A DNA stretch of 64,000 nucleotides, taken from Mimachlamys varia (lineage: Eukaryota; Mollusca; Bivalvia; Pectinida; Pectinidae). The number at the start of each line of letters is the position of its first letter. The first letter of the stretch is position 1. The notes under the pieces are model-generated. The model did no database searches, was not told the origin of the DNA, and saw nothing but the letters and a program-made list of their open reading frames with translations. The position numbers were made by a program, and so were the translations under genes. This document shows positions 1 to 12,048 of the stretch, piece after piece. Where the stretch lies: assembly GCA_947623455.1 (NCBI GenBank), contig OX392527.1, positions 54,790,401 to 54,854,400 of the forward strand, read 5' to 3'.

Positions 1-756
1 TTCGATTTTCGTGAAATTCCGCGCATATTTTATGGAGTTATCCCCCTTTTATCACCAAATATAGGCATCATGTACAAAATGCCATAACTCTTATGTTTTT
101 TATTTAATTCACTTTAAATTCTGTAGAATATTATATAAGGTAATGATGTTTAACATATATTACGGGTTTGGATGTCGTATCTCAACTTTCTTTGGAATCC
201 GACAGAGTTTTGTCCCTTTCATTGCCTCCCTCTGTCCGTCTGTCTGTCACACTTCGTTTCCGTGCTCTATCTTTTGAAGGAATAATCCGATTTTCATTAA
301 ACTTGGTCAGGATACTTATCATCCAAGTACCTCGGATGAGTTCGATTTTCGTGAAATTCCGCGCATATTTTATGGAGTTATCCCCCTTTTATCACCAAAT
401 ATAGGCATCATGTACAAAATGCCATAACTCTTATGTTTTTTATTTAATTCACTTTAAATTCTGTAGAATATTATATAAGGTAATGATGTTTAACATATAT
501 TACGGGTTTGGATGTCGTATCTCAACTTTCTTTGGAATCCGACAGAGTTTTGTCCCTTTCATTGCCAAATGAAAGCATTATGTACAAAAAATTGCTTTCC
601 GTGCTCTATCTTTTGAAGGAATAATTCGATTTTCATCAAACTTGTTGAGGATACTTATTATTCAAGTATCTCGAATGAGTTCGATTTTCGTGAAATTCCG
701 CGCGTATTTTACGGAGTTATCCCCCTTTTTATCATGAAATATAGGCATCATGTACA
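1..756. repeat. Tandem repeat, ~340-bp unit, about 2.2 copies
   Basis: The block beginning TTCGATTTTCGTGAAATTCC at position 1 recurs at 341 and again at 680, giving a period close to 340 bp. The first two units are nearly identical. The unit ending near 600 carries a partial deletion and the last is cut short near 756. Short reading frames through it are not conserved in phase and I see no protein family. The left end runs off the window. Confidence 0.85.
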
Positions 757-1754
757 AAATGCTAAACGGCTCAGCCAATTTCCATTGCCAAATTTCGCAC
801 ATGATGTTTCCCCCCAAGTGGCCCTGAAGCGGGGGACATAAATTCCACGAATTAGCTTGTTTACTTGGATGGCGATCAAAGAGAAGCAGGAAATACCTTT
901 TATAACAGCTTTCCGAAGTAAGCCTGATATTTCCGAAAATGTGTTTAAACTGCCATGTACCTTTTAATTTCAAGACTGTAAATGTGGAAAGTTTACGTTA
1001 CAATACAAAAAAGATAACCCGCGGAACATGCCTTTAGCACAGGGACGTGAGAACCCCCCCCCCCAAAAAAAAAAGTGTAAAATTAATCTTAAACACATTA
1101 AGTTAAGTTCCAAAACAAGCTGTATCAAATTGTCAGTTTCCTGTGGTCTGTTTTGAATTGTTTGCAACAATGTTGCAGAACATTTGTAGGTCTGTGTGTA
1201 CTTTTAGTTATTTCCCATGGTGTCCATTGGCCATGTTTCACATTCAATGCCTGACAAATGAGAGTTCCGAATTCTGTTGTACTTGGTAAAGGGGAGGAGC
1301 CTTACTTATACCATATGGTATTAGTAAAACTGTGAAAAAATAGTTGGTTATACCATAGCTATATCACAGGAAAAGTGCCACGTCTATGGGACAATGTCTA
1401 TAATCGGAAGAGTTTTGACTACCTGATCTGCTTAATATTGGTATCACCCATGGAGGATTGATACTCTGCAGTCATGCCTATATAAAAACACGAAATTTCA
1501 CCACCCCGTCCCGTCTATGGGTCGCTGATTAATAAAAAATGTTTCATAACATTTCAACAAATTAGACAACAATAAATGTGTCTTAAATTCCCTTTTTGAA
1601 AGTCGTTGAACTTGAACTTAAATGGAAGGCATTGCACAGAATTATGTTGATCAAACCATTGACATTTAGCACCACAATTATGGATCTTATATTTTTCATA
1701 GAGAAAACTATGTATGGGGTGGGAAGGGGGGATGGGGAGGCGCACTACAGTTTC
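757..1754. other. Unassigned AT-rich flank of the CACTA element
   Basis: I see no gene or recognisable repeat here. There is a homopolymer C/A run near 1054-1075. The last four bases, TTTC at 1751-1754, form the left target duplication of the transposon that follows. Confidence 0.5.
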
Positions 1755-1771
1755 CACTACTATATCATATG

Positions 1772-2240
1772 TCATTAAAGTGTCATTAAAACTACATTAA
1801 TTTTTAATGGGAAAATTAATTAAAATCCATTAATTTCTTCCATTAAATTTGAGATTAAAATTAATTAAATGGTACATGGTTAAGGATAATTAAAATTCAT
1901 TAAATTGAATTAAAAGTTTACTGTAATAATAATGTTTAATGATCATTAAAAAATACCGATATTTAAGACAAAATTAATGACCATTAAATTCTCTAATTAA
2001 TTATTATTAAAATGGCATTAATTATTAACAGTATTTTAATGATAATTAATTGTGGATTTTTCATGAGTAATTGACGATTTAAGGATAATTAATCTGTTTA
2101 AAATTCATTAAAAGGTACATGGTTAAACTCATTAAAAGTTTTAATTGTCATGACATTTGAATTAGTTTCTTCTGTACAACATTTTAATGAAAGTTAACAT
2201 TTTATAATTTTGGTCATTTACTAATTAAATGACACCAATC
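1772..2240. repeat. Left subterminal ATTAAT-rich region of the CACTA element
   Basis: This stretch contains many copies of CATTAA and TTAATG in both orientations, at irregular spacing. The same composition occurs at the right end. In plant En/Spm the accessory protein binds short subterminal repeats; by analogy these are candidate binding sites for the proteins encoded here. That role is inference. Confidence 0.75.
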
Positions 2241-2581
2241 TTACTAAATATTAACCTAAAAAATATCCAAATTCAATGTGATGCATGATTAAAGGATATA
2301 TGTACATGTAATTATATGCACTGTATTAAACAATGTATGCCTTAAGCTTGAGAAAATTAAAAATTAAAAAAAATCAGACTTTTGTTATTCTTTATATCCA
2401 TGAATATGGTAAAAGCAGCTTAATTAGCTACATTAATATTTATGATCACAACCATGTGCACATTTCCCGACATTAATCCTGGCACTGGAATGTTATAAAG
2501 CACACAAACAAATCCAAAATGAATATATATATCTTTGATCACTTGAAGATCCAGACTTGGTGGTAAAACAACGGAAGAGCG
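2241..2581. other. 3' flank of the accessory gene, inside the CACTA element
   Basis: This is AT-rich DNA between the subterminal repeats and the stop codon of the minus-strand gene. It probably holds the 3' untranslated region. I see no clear polyadenylation signal that I would defend. Confidence 0.4.
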
Positions 2582-4971
2582 CTAGGTATTAGGTGGTTCA
2601 TCAGATTTGGTTCCAAGGTAGTGCTTTATTATGCCTTTCAGTCTATTCTTCACATCCTCTGTGACCGTGATGTGTCCAGCTGCTAATCCTCCTGTCTCAT
2701 TAAGATGAACTTTACATGATGGCATCACACATACTTGATAATTACTGTCTGGGTTGTGTTGCTTGTCTAATTTATTAAGGAGTGTTGTTTGTTTATCATT
2801 CACAATCACATCAATGCATTTACCTTTGATTTTCGCAATGGGTTTCATGCAATTTGTCACCGATATCCCCTCATCATTCACTAATAAGGCTCCCAGGTAA
2901 ACCTTTCCCCCGCCCCACTCGTATAAACATGCTCGTGAGTTTGAGCTTGCTGCTGATGTGTTGTCAAGTCGCGGGGATTGTTTCATATCTAGGCCTTTAG
3001 ACCTTTTTGTTTTACGTTTCGTAGCACTACTAGGTTTTGATAATTGTGGTAATTCATGATCAATATCCTCGAGCTCTGTATCTGAATCCTCAAGCACGGT
3101 ATTCGTACCCATGTAGTCAACATCAGATTCAACGTGTGATGAACTGTCAATGTCAGTACTAGTACTAGTAGTACTAGTAGTACTAGTATTAAGATTCCTG
3201 ACAAACTTAAAGTCTGACAACTTTGACTTTCCTTGCTTAGGTTTTTTCACTGATGTTGTTGACGATTTTACAGATGGCACATCTGGTTGGAGACGTGAAC
3301 GTCTCCATGTTATTACTTTCTTCAGCAAGTTATTGCCAAATATAGTCTCACCGTCACATGAGAAATCCAGGTTTGGCAATTCTACTTCTAGTTCTGCAGC
3401 CCGTGGCATCACTGATGTTACAACTAGCTCACAAAATTGATCTCCAGCCTTACCATGGCCACAATAAACACCTTTTCCAATGACCTCCCCTTGGTCACAA
3501 GATAGAATTTTGACACTTTCTCCTTCCTTAAATATATGTCCACTTTCATCTTGTTTGTCGATACTTGTATTTGCACTGGATGAAGATAACACACGGCAGA
3601 TTGACTTTCTCTTCCCACAACATTTGTCATGTAAGTATTTTCTGCGATTTTGAAGGGCATCAACAAGTCTACTAACAACCTCTCTCCTGTATGGCTTGAG
3701 ATTGGGACAGGCAAAGAATACTTTGGCTAAAAAGTCTTCTTTCTTTCTGTCGAAGTTTTCATTAAGTGGGGCTGCTCTTTTCCATAGTTTTGCAGCCTTG
3801 GCTGCGTCACGCACAAGTCCTGTAAAATATGATTGTGCAGGTGTGGGTATCCCTCTCCTGTGTTTTTTTCTCAACATATCCATTGGGGCATGCACGCCCG
3901 CAAATGAGGGTCCATCGTTTGATTTTTTTTCAGTATCGGGAACATTCATGTCATCATGATCATGATCAGCATTGATTTCCACAGCCTCAGGAGCAATTGG
4001 ATTATTATGCCCAGCAGCACTAGGCCTACTACTAACAGATTTCTTCAGGAACTGTCGAATTTTGTATCGGTCCAGAAATGATGTTTTGAATACATCTTCT
4101 ATGTCACCTTCCGTGAATGTTTTTACCATCTCGACAGTGACACCAGTTTCTGCAATTAGGTAAAGAAATACATTGTAAGCAAGATGTACTGTATTAATTA
4201 AATTGCACTCGTCGAGTCATAACAGAACTAATTAAGTAGTAGAAACATCAACAAAAATGTTCATGTATATTATCCGACATATCTAGCTGCGATGCCGTAA
4301 CTCACGACGAGTAGTGGTGGGTATCGCAAACAGTAAACCGTATCGCGATAATATCAATATTTTTTTTAAAAAATATCGCGGTATTATTGATATAGAAATT
4401 TTATCTAAATCTAATATAAATTATAAACTACCGCAATATTTTTTCAGCAACATTTTCACTTAAACAGCATCAAGTTTTTGAAATTGGGCAGAAATACAGT
4501 ACTAGACAGTAACGCAGGGCCTTGTCTAGCTGTATTAAATGTCAACTTCAAGACTTGGAAAATTTTAAATTATAAATTTCTAAAATTGCCAACAAGATCT
4601 ATATATAGTCACGTGACAAAAGTAAAAGTGACGCCAACGTCCGGTCGGTGTTCTGGCATGCAATAAGCCCGGTTGAGTGTTTTTTTCCCTTATTTCAGAT
4701 TTCGTTGAAATACATCATCGAGTCCCTGCTTTTTTAGAGTTAACAAACTGATATACCTATCAATAAAAACTTAACAAATCCCCAGTTATTAAAAAAAAAC
4801 AGACTGCACACAAGTGGCGCGAAAGTGCCGTTGAACTTCTGCTGGAAGTTATTCAATCAGTATAAAAATCAAATAGACTATTCATTGTGATATGTACTGC
4901 ACTGTACCTGTTAGGCATTTTGTTCCCTCTGTTGAAAGACCGATGACCTGACAGAGCTGTTGAACATCCAT
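2582..4971 (-). CDS. CACTA accessory protein (TNPA/TNP1-like), 543 aa, two exons
   Basis: Two exons join in frame: 4971-4908 (ATG, donor AG|GTACAG) and 4149-2582 (acceptor GCAG|AAACTGG, stop). The split codon becomes GAA. The 28 residues gained over the single-exon reading start MDVQQLCQVIGLSTEG and complete a small helical, SAM-like domain (about residues 1-60) ending RYKIRQFLKK. A second helical segment lies near 120-195. Residues about 229-309 (from EGESVKIL to WRRSRLQ) resemble the conserved domain of plant CACTA TNP1-type proteins (VxLxS...VAxG...CxVxV pattern). Next comes a Ser/Thr/Asp-rich linker, with an unrecognised C-terminal domain from about 430. It is transcribed divergently from the transposase, about 420 bp apart. 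A role in binding element ends is inferred from En/Spm. Confidence 0.8.
4150..4907 (-). other. Intron of the accessory gene, with a hAT-like end fragment
   Basis: The intron starts GTACAG and ends TTGCAG on the minus strand. It contains a stretch near 4312-4400 rich in TATCGCGATA-type palindromes (GGTGGGTATCGC...), which looks like the terminus of a small hAT-type element. I see no coding sequence. Confidence 0.55.
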
Positions 4972-5393
4972 TTTTGATTTGCTCGCGTACTACGGCTGAT
5001 GAAACTTGAAAGTTCTGCAAAGCTCGTTTTGATAGCAGACGATCCGCGTGCACTGGTGTTAATTTGTAACCAATCAGGAGTACTTTTATAAACGACTCGC
5101 GGCCATGTGCCCAATCAAATCTTCGCTTGTACATAGGAGGAAACAAGCCGGTGTAATGTCAATTAAACTCCCAATTTTTTACCCTTAACCCCTTTAATTA
5201 GCGACTGAGTTTCCTCAGTTTCAGTCGATTAGGAAGTTAAATTACTTAAACCCATCCATCAATTTTGTCAATGTGTTATTAATAAGAATTAAATCCCGAT
5301 TGCTCTTTTACCACAATCCCGTTCGGGTATTAAATAGACTGGCTCACTTTTCCATGTACACCGGTACTTACAGCGGAAGCAGCATGGGGAAAA
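4972..5393. promoter_or_regulatory. Divergent promoter region between the two CACTA genes
   Basis: This 422-bp interval separates the two start codons, which point away from each other. A TATA-like TATTAAATA sits at 5328-5336, about 58 bp before the + strand ATG. It must hold both 5' untranslated regions and probably both promoters. No transcription start is provable from sequence alone. Confidence 0.5.
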
Positions 5394-8300
5394 ATGCCTG
5401 CTCGAAAGAGGGTTTGTAATTGCCGGTTATGTAAAAGTTGTTACGAACCTATCGATACTCGAACTATTGAATCTCACAATGCAAAGTATGGAATATTTAA
5501 AAGCGACAGTGACATTGAGTCGGAGCCTTCACCCGTCTCGTCTCCACACCGTCACCGATGGCCTACGAAATCAAACATCGATACCGATGAGGATTCCAAC
5601 TCACGATCCACCAATCTTGCTTTTAATGTTGGAAGGTAAATAATTAATATAAATAATAAGTTATTTATCCCATTGTTCTTTTCAAAGCTGATTTGATTCC
5701 CATTGAAAAATGTGGTCTAACTTTTAATAGTAAGCGTAAGCCTATTACAACTAAATTTAAAGTGTGTTGGTGTTGTTTTGTTCCCACGATCTTGCCGATG
5801 GTTATTTTGCAAGACACCATATATATAATAATCAGCAGTGTAGTACCGTAGTATCTATCGAAGCAATTTAGTTTTTCATGTACAAAATAATTCAATATGT
5901 AATACAAATGTAGTTCTTTGTTTATAATATAAATATTTAGCTAGTTTTCATAAATTCTGAAAATATAATTCCAGATCGAGTTCAGACACTGAATTGACAG
6001 CTACTTTCCAGGAGCCATTAATTTTGTCAGAAGATGTTCAGCATACACATTTTGTATCTCTGCCCAAAGATTTTCTTCAAATTGATAGTGGTGAAAGGTA
6101 AGTAAATACTATTTTATATGCTATCTTTAAATATCAAATCTGCACACGACTCATAAAAATAACTTGAATCTTTCTTGAGACTTATACTGCAAGCCTGATA
6201 CATGTATTACATTAAGTAACATTATTTTACATGTAAATACATACCGGTGTATATTTGTTCAATTATGTTGCCATGTGAGTTATATATTATAGGAAAATGG
6301 TAATTTGTTTTTTTCAGTAGCTTGATTGTCGATCAGATATTAGATCAGAATTTATACTTAAATAATCATTAAAATTTTGAATGAATTGAGTAATGTGTAT
6401 ATTAGAATTTGCATTCAATATAAACTATTTTTAATTGCCATGCAGAACAAATGTATACAAGAAATAATGCCAACCTAAGTAGTAATTATTGATTGTGCTT
6501 ATGTCATATTTAGAGAAATATTTAATAAATACATGTACAGTCATATGATAAATGTTTTGTTACAGTTTGGACATCCATATGCATGATGCTTTTACAGCTG
6601 ATTTGAATGAAGTTGAACAACATGCAGTGGATGCATTTGAAAGGTATGCTATTCATGATCAGTATCCATGTGGAGGAAATTGACTTTAATAAAAAAGAAA
6701 ACACTACAGGGTTCTGAACTGTTATGGACATATGTGGGCATATTTACGACAAATTGCATCATATGTGTTAATTAATTAGGCCAAGGAGAGGGTAAATGGG
6801 GATATTTGACATTTTAATATTTAACATCAGTGAACCACAGTCATTTGAATTTAGTTTTTAAGTATAAAAATAAATGAATAAAATAATAATAACAAAAAAC
6901 AATTTCACACCATACTCTGGGTATAGTATTAAAGCGAATTTTGTCCCAGATCGGTTCTTTTTTAATTACTAAAAAGTAGGTGTTAGTTTTTAGCCCACCA
7001 TCATCATGATCAGATGGTGGGCTGTTAAAATCGCCCTGCGTCTGTGGTCCGTCCTTAAACAATTCTTGTTTAATACCGCTATCTCTCACAAAGTACTGGC
7101 GGGATCTTTCTCAAATTTCATATGTAGGTTATTACCCTTGGTCCCTAAGCTTGTTGTGCACTAACATTTTGAAACTGGTCACAAAAAACAAAATGGCCAC
7201 CAGTCGGCCGTCTTAGGTTGCCATTGGTTACTATTTAAATTCCTTGAAGAGAGATGACCATAAGGGGTCATGGGACCTCCTGTTATACATTGCTGTTTTA
7301 GCGACAACCTCCATTTGAAATGACATTGTAATTAAAACTGAATTTGATATTTGATTGAATGTTAGTGAACTATTCAAGGCAGCAATATAATGCAAGCCCT
7401 CTGAATATTTCAGATTGAAGATAAGTTTGGTCTCAATATAGATATATAATATAATCAGCTATCAGTATTAAATTTATATAAACTGAATTGCAATGTTTTT
7501 TTCTTTTAAATTCAGATCATCAACCTATGATGAAGAATCCAGTGATGGAATTTCTAGTATCGCCGATGATAGTGATATTGATACAGACAGTAGTTATGAC
7601 TCTGAACCTAATCTTCCAAAAGAAGTCAATCAATGGTCCTTCTTCTATGATAAAGATCAATACTCGTCACATTTAGCTGTTACAAAGATTCCAGGAACAA
7701 ATACCACCATATTGCAATGGCTATGTGTCAACTTTGATGTGTTTTCCTCTCACCCATCGATAAGCAAAACAGCGTTTTCAAGTTTTCTTAATATGCAAGC
7801 AAAGATCCTTGGCAACAGAAACAACATTCATCTTCCTACATCCTACTACGAGGCACGGAAACTTATAAACTCTTATCTGATACAGAAAAAAGTTTTTCAT
7901 GCATGTGTGAATGATTGCCTGCTGTTCCGAAATACTGAACAACTCATGCATGCTGATCTTACTTCTTGTCCAACTTGCGGTGAAGCACGATATATTGATA
8001 ACAACTCTAAATGTCTTGTGCCTAGAAGAAAATTTATGTACATACCTTTGGGTCCACGACTAGCTCGAATATATGGAGAAGTAAATTTAGCTAAACTAAT
8101 TCAAAGTCATCCAGGAAGTGAATACTATGGAAGTGACATGTGGGACATACACCATGCACCTGTTTGGCATAAACTGTATGCTAAGGATGGGTACTTCCTT
8201 GGCGATAAAAATGGAATATCATTATCTTTTGAATTAGATGGGGTTAATCCATTTCACAACATAGGAGTTACTTACAGTATGACACCAATGATGGTTACTC

Positions 8301-10294
8301 TATTGAACTTGCCTCGCCAGGAGAGAAATCAGTTCAGTAACATTTATCTAATGGGTATAATTCCAGGGAAAGCGATTGGAAAAGCAGAAGCTTCTAACAT
8401 TGGTCCTTATGTAGAGGTAATGGTGGATGAACTCCTCTATTTAACACAATGCAAAGTAGCATATCCAGGATATGATAATGCTCCTGTTAATGTCAAAATT
8501 AAACTCCTACTTTATGTATTAGACTATCCAGGTCTTAGTAAACTCTTCAATAAGTTAGGAAGTGGGAGCTTATCTGGCTGTCACTGGTGTCTTATTGGTG
8601 GTGAAAAATGTAGTCACTTGGATAAAGTAGTCTATCTGAATAATCAACGTTATTTGACTGCGAGCGATTCACTCAGACAAGAGACGACAACTTTTGTGGA
8701 CAAAACACCTGAATTGAAAGGTAAGCCAGAACAAAGAAATTACGCAGATGAAATGCGCCATAGAACTGCTTATGACAATGCTGCTAACAAAACAAGAGCT
8801 GCGTGTGTTGCAACTGCTACAGGGTGCAAGGGTGAATATATCTTGATGAAACTACCCGGGCATAATCGGTTAAAAGAAAGTCTTCCTGACAGCTGTCATA
8901 CAATTAAAGATGTGACTCAAAACATCATGAACATTGTAACTGGGAGAAATGTGAACATGAGTAAAATAGTAGCTGCTGAAAAGCAAAAGGACAGACAACA
9001 TGTCATATCTTCATCTGAAGAGGAAACAAGGGCACGGCATAGAATATTAACCATCAATCGTAGCAATGAGAAAGCAGCTGTTAAAAATAAAAGAAGAAAA
9101 ACTATGTTGCATTGCGACAGATCTTCAGTAAATTTACCTGTTACATATCCGTTTTCTTTGACAAAAGTAGAACTGAAGCAAGCCGATGAAAGAGCAAAGA
9201 GTATGAACATACCTCTTGGTGTTGGACTTAAGCCCGCATATTTTATAAGCAAGCCTGGGAGCTTGAAATCTCATGATTGGAAAGTTCTTGCAACCGAGGG
9301 CATTTTGAAGTTTTGTTTGAAGGATTGTCTTGGGAAAGAATGCAGAGAGACTTTGTTTTCGCTCTTAGATTCTATGACAGAGTTGTGTCAGGAATGTCAA
9401 GAGGTAGATCAGCTAGAAGCTATCGAAGAGAGATTGAATAAAAGTTTGGCACTCGTCGAAAGAAATTTCCCTGTACATGCCCAAAACATAACTACTCACC
9501 TGCTTCATCATATTCCGGATGGAATATGTGAATTTGGTCCAGTGTATTCTACATGGATGTACACATTTGAGCGCTTCAATTCATGGCTCTGTAAACGCGC
9601 CATAAATATGAGATTTCCGGAAGCTACAGCAATTGAAACCTACCTTATTTATGATTGGTGTAACTTTGTCAAGTCGTCTGGTAGGCTTCTTCAAGAAGAT
9701 AATATTCCCACGTTGTCAACAGTTATTGCATCTGAACGCACAATAATGGAAGATTTTGAGGAGTCATCTCCAGGTCATGGACATGTCAAAAAAATGTTTA
9801 CTCCATCAAAACGAATGGAAAAGCTAGTCCACAAATCTTGTGGTATCAAGCTGCCAAGAGATCGGTGTCGCAAGTGTACATTCAGGAAATATGGCCGTCA
9901 CATAGAGACAAATACAAATACACACCGTGCAACAACATATACTTGTGCCGCAAAGGACAAACACCTGAAATCAAAGTCATCATACATATGTTTTGAAGAA
10001 AATCGAGGACTTCCAAATTGCAAAATTTCATCTGGGAAATATGTCCGTTTTGGACGCATTACTTGCTTTGTAGAGCATGAAAGTGAAGATAGTAAAGTAG
10101 AGCATTTTGCTTGTGTGAAGTGTTATTTCCCTGTAAACTTTGATCCAAATACAAAAATGTGGCATGCTGAAGAAGCTACACTTAGAGATCGACAAGTGTA
10201 TATCAATACAGAAAGGATATCTAATCCTCTCATCACTGCTGTTGAAAACAATCATATTTGGTTTTTGAATAGCAGCAAGTTACCCTTTATGTGA
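5394..10294 (+). CDS. CACTA transposase (TNP2 / Transposase_21 family), 1073 aa, four exons
   Basis: Exons are 5394-5635, 5975-6097, 6566-6643 and 7516-10294. All three junctions split a codon as AG|N and use GT-AG sites, and the joined frame is open for 1073 codons. The first three exons encode a Cys-rich start (CNCRLCKSC) and acidic Ser/Asp stretches. The large exon carries the family landmarks: FHACVNDC followed by CPTCGEARY (about 275-305), LSFELDGVNPF with a candidate catalytic Asp (about 387), a CHWC site (about 502), and a DUF4218-like block HLLHHIPDGICEFGPVYSTW...FERFNSWLCKRA (about 809-845). A Cys/His-rich tail starts near 930. The protein would cut and rejoin the CACTA ends in the nucleus. 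The 933-aa frame starting in intron 3 is not the natural start. I see no frameshift or stop. Confidence 0.93.
6644..7515 (+). other. Intron 3 of the transposase gene, carrying an inserted hairpin-headed repeat
   Basis: A perfect inverted repeat, AGCCCACCATC against GATGGTGGGCT (6992-7023), opens a block reading CCTGCGTCTGTGGTCCGTCC. This layout resembles the heads of the other short repeats in the window (AGCTCACC..., AGGTCACC...). Its right edge is unclear, near 7300. It lies wholly within the intron and should be spliced out. Confidence 0.65.
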
Positions 10295-10559
10295 TGAGAA
10301 TCATGAGATAAATTTAGCTTGAAGCATTTGTATCTATATTACTGCAGTATTTTATGAACACTTGAATAATACAAACTTTAAATTTGAATCAATGATGTAA
10401 ATCATGAAGCTGGATTACGTACAATGCCTATACAATGTACATTTTAAGAGACATATATGTATATACGCCTGGTAATCAAATACAAGCTGTAGCTATATAT
10501 ATAATGTAATTTGGACTAATTTCATGTGGAAAATATGTCTATATATATATATATACATG
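10295..10559 (+). other. 3' flank of the transposase gene
   Basis: AT-rich DNA following the stop codon, probably 3' untranslated region. It contains simple TA repeats near 10540-10555. Nothing else is recognisable. Confidence 0.4.
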
Positions 10560-11060
10560 TAGTATACCATTAAAAATATCATATTTAATATATATTAATT
10601 GTCATTAATTAATTTTTAATATTGCTAAGAGAAATTTTGACAGTTCTAAAATGTTTTAATGACCATTGTCTCTGATTTGTAATTTTAATGACTATTAATT
10701 TATCACTCTGTATTTTAATTACCATTAATGAATGCTTTTCATGGTCATTAAATTACATCTAATATTTTCATAGTCATTAAAATGTGTTTAATGACAATTA
10801 AATTCCAAATTAATGACTCTTAAATTGAAAAAAACACAAACTAATGGGTATTAAAATATTTAACCCAATAGAGTGTGTTTTTCATGGTCATGAAAGACTG
10901 TTTTAATACCTTTTTAATAGGCATTAAACTCTGTTTTAATGGAATATGTGGAAGTCATTAAATTCAGAAAAACACAATTTAATGTGCACTTTTAATGAAA
11001 AATTAATAATTAATGAGACTTTAATGGGGTTTTAATGACATTTTAATTGAATTGGCATAC
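10560..11060. repeat. Right subterminal ATTAAT-rich region of the CACTA element
   Basis: This is the mirror of the left subterminal region: dense TTAATG, CATTAA and TTTTAATGACA motifs in both orientations, stopping just inside the terminal CACTACT repeat. The match in composition and position with 1772-2240 supports a single element. Confidence 0.75.
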
Positions 11061-11067
11061 AGTAGTG

Positions 11068-12048
11068 TTTCATTGTACATATTAATGCTATGCAATACAA
11101 TTCAACAAATGGTGGAGGAGAGAAATCAAAAGCATGGAAGCTCTTTCTGTATGATATATTTGTCGGTACATTCAATCAATAGGCCATAAATTATTGATGG
11201 AAACAACACACTGAGTACGGCTTCTGTGGTTTGATAATGATTGGGGAGAATATGGCTGGTGTGGATGACAGGTGTCAAAGCTATGGAAGCAGTACAGGTG
11301 GGTCATATACCTGCATGGTAATGTGTAGATTAGGCAACAGGGTGTAGGCTGTAGGTGTTGTTGGTGGGCCATGGATTCCTCTGGGTAAGATATCAATGGC
11401 GGACTGATGTTTATGACATTTTCTTTGTTATAATTTTGTTTGAAATATGTTGTCAAAGCTCCTTTGGAGTGACAATTATGTGTAATCCACATCCCAAATT
11501 TGATGCAAGTTATTGGGATGAGTTTTCCCCACTTACACCAGGACTCACAAACTTAAAGAGTAATGCAGTATTAAAATTCTACATATATGTATCTGCATTA
11601 GGGCGAGGCTTCACCACAAAGAACCACTTATTACAATACATTGGCATTTACACCTGTATTGATTCTGGGTTCACTGTAATATCATGACAATGGAAATGCC
11701 AGTTATAATGGGATGTAGTGATTGTTCCCGGTATATGTGTACTGTGGGATGTAAAACAGGCTGATGATATATAAAAATATATGCCATAGATCAATTTAAA
11801 ACTTGTTTTTCTAATATTTAAAAGTTCATGTAGCCATGATTAGTGCTGAAGTCCCAGAAATAATTTAAAACATCTAACCATTATGTGTTTATGGTTTGTT
11901 CCTGTAGAAGTAGACAATTTGGTGAAAAGCAATAAGATCATGTTCAATATTAAGGATCTGCTCTTGTGAGGTTTCAATCACGTTCAAATCTCGTTTTGAT
12001 CTCACGTGAGATATTTTTGTAATATCTAACAATTTATTATCAATTTTT
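11068..12048. other. Unassigned sequence right of the CACTA element
   Basis: It starts with the right target duplication TTTC (11068-11071). Short open frames near 11355-11687 show no recognisable family and no convincing splice context. I see no repeat with clear ends. Confidence 0.4.

Larger units (their letters stand above)
1755..11067. mobile_element. Complete CACTA (EnSpm) DNA transposon, 9313 bp
   Basis: The left end starts CACTACTATAT at 1755. The right end, read on the minus strand from 11067, starts CACTACTGTAT. The 4 bases TTTC lie directly outside both ends (1751-1754 and 11068-11071), as expected for a target-site duplication. Both ends are followed by several hundred bases dense in ATTAAT-type motifs. 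Inside are two divergent spliced genes: a TNP2-like transposase on + and an accessory DNA-binding-like protein on -. Neither reading frame is interrupted, so this copy may be autonomous. Plant CACTA elements typically make a 3-bp duplication; the 4 bp seen here should be checked in other copies. The superfamily call rests on the CACTA ends and the transposase family. Confidence 0.92.

Noticed and set aside
2989..3440. Frames of VLVLLVLVL type across the accessory gene
   Set aside because: They arise from an ACTAGT repeat (Thr/Ser codons in the real frame) read out of frame.
7493..7515. ATG at 7493 as the start of the CACTA transposase
   Set aside because: It lies in the pyrimidine tract of an intron. 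The acceptor at 7515 and three upstream exons give a longer frame with matching phases.
11355..11687. Possible upstream HELZ exon or separate gene
   Set aside because: The frame has no family match, no TPR-like content and no consistent splice phase with exon 21548-21584.
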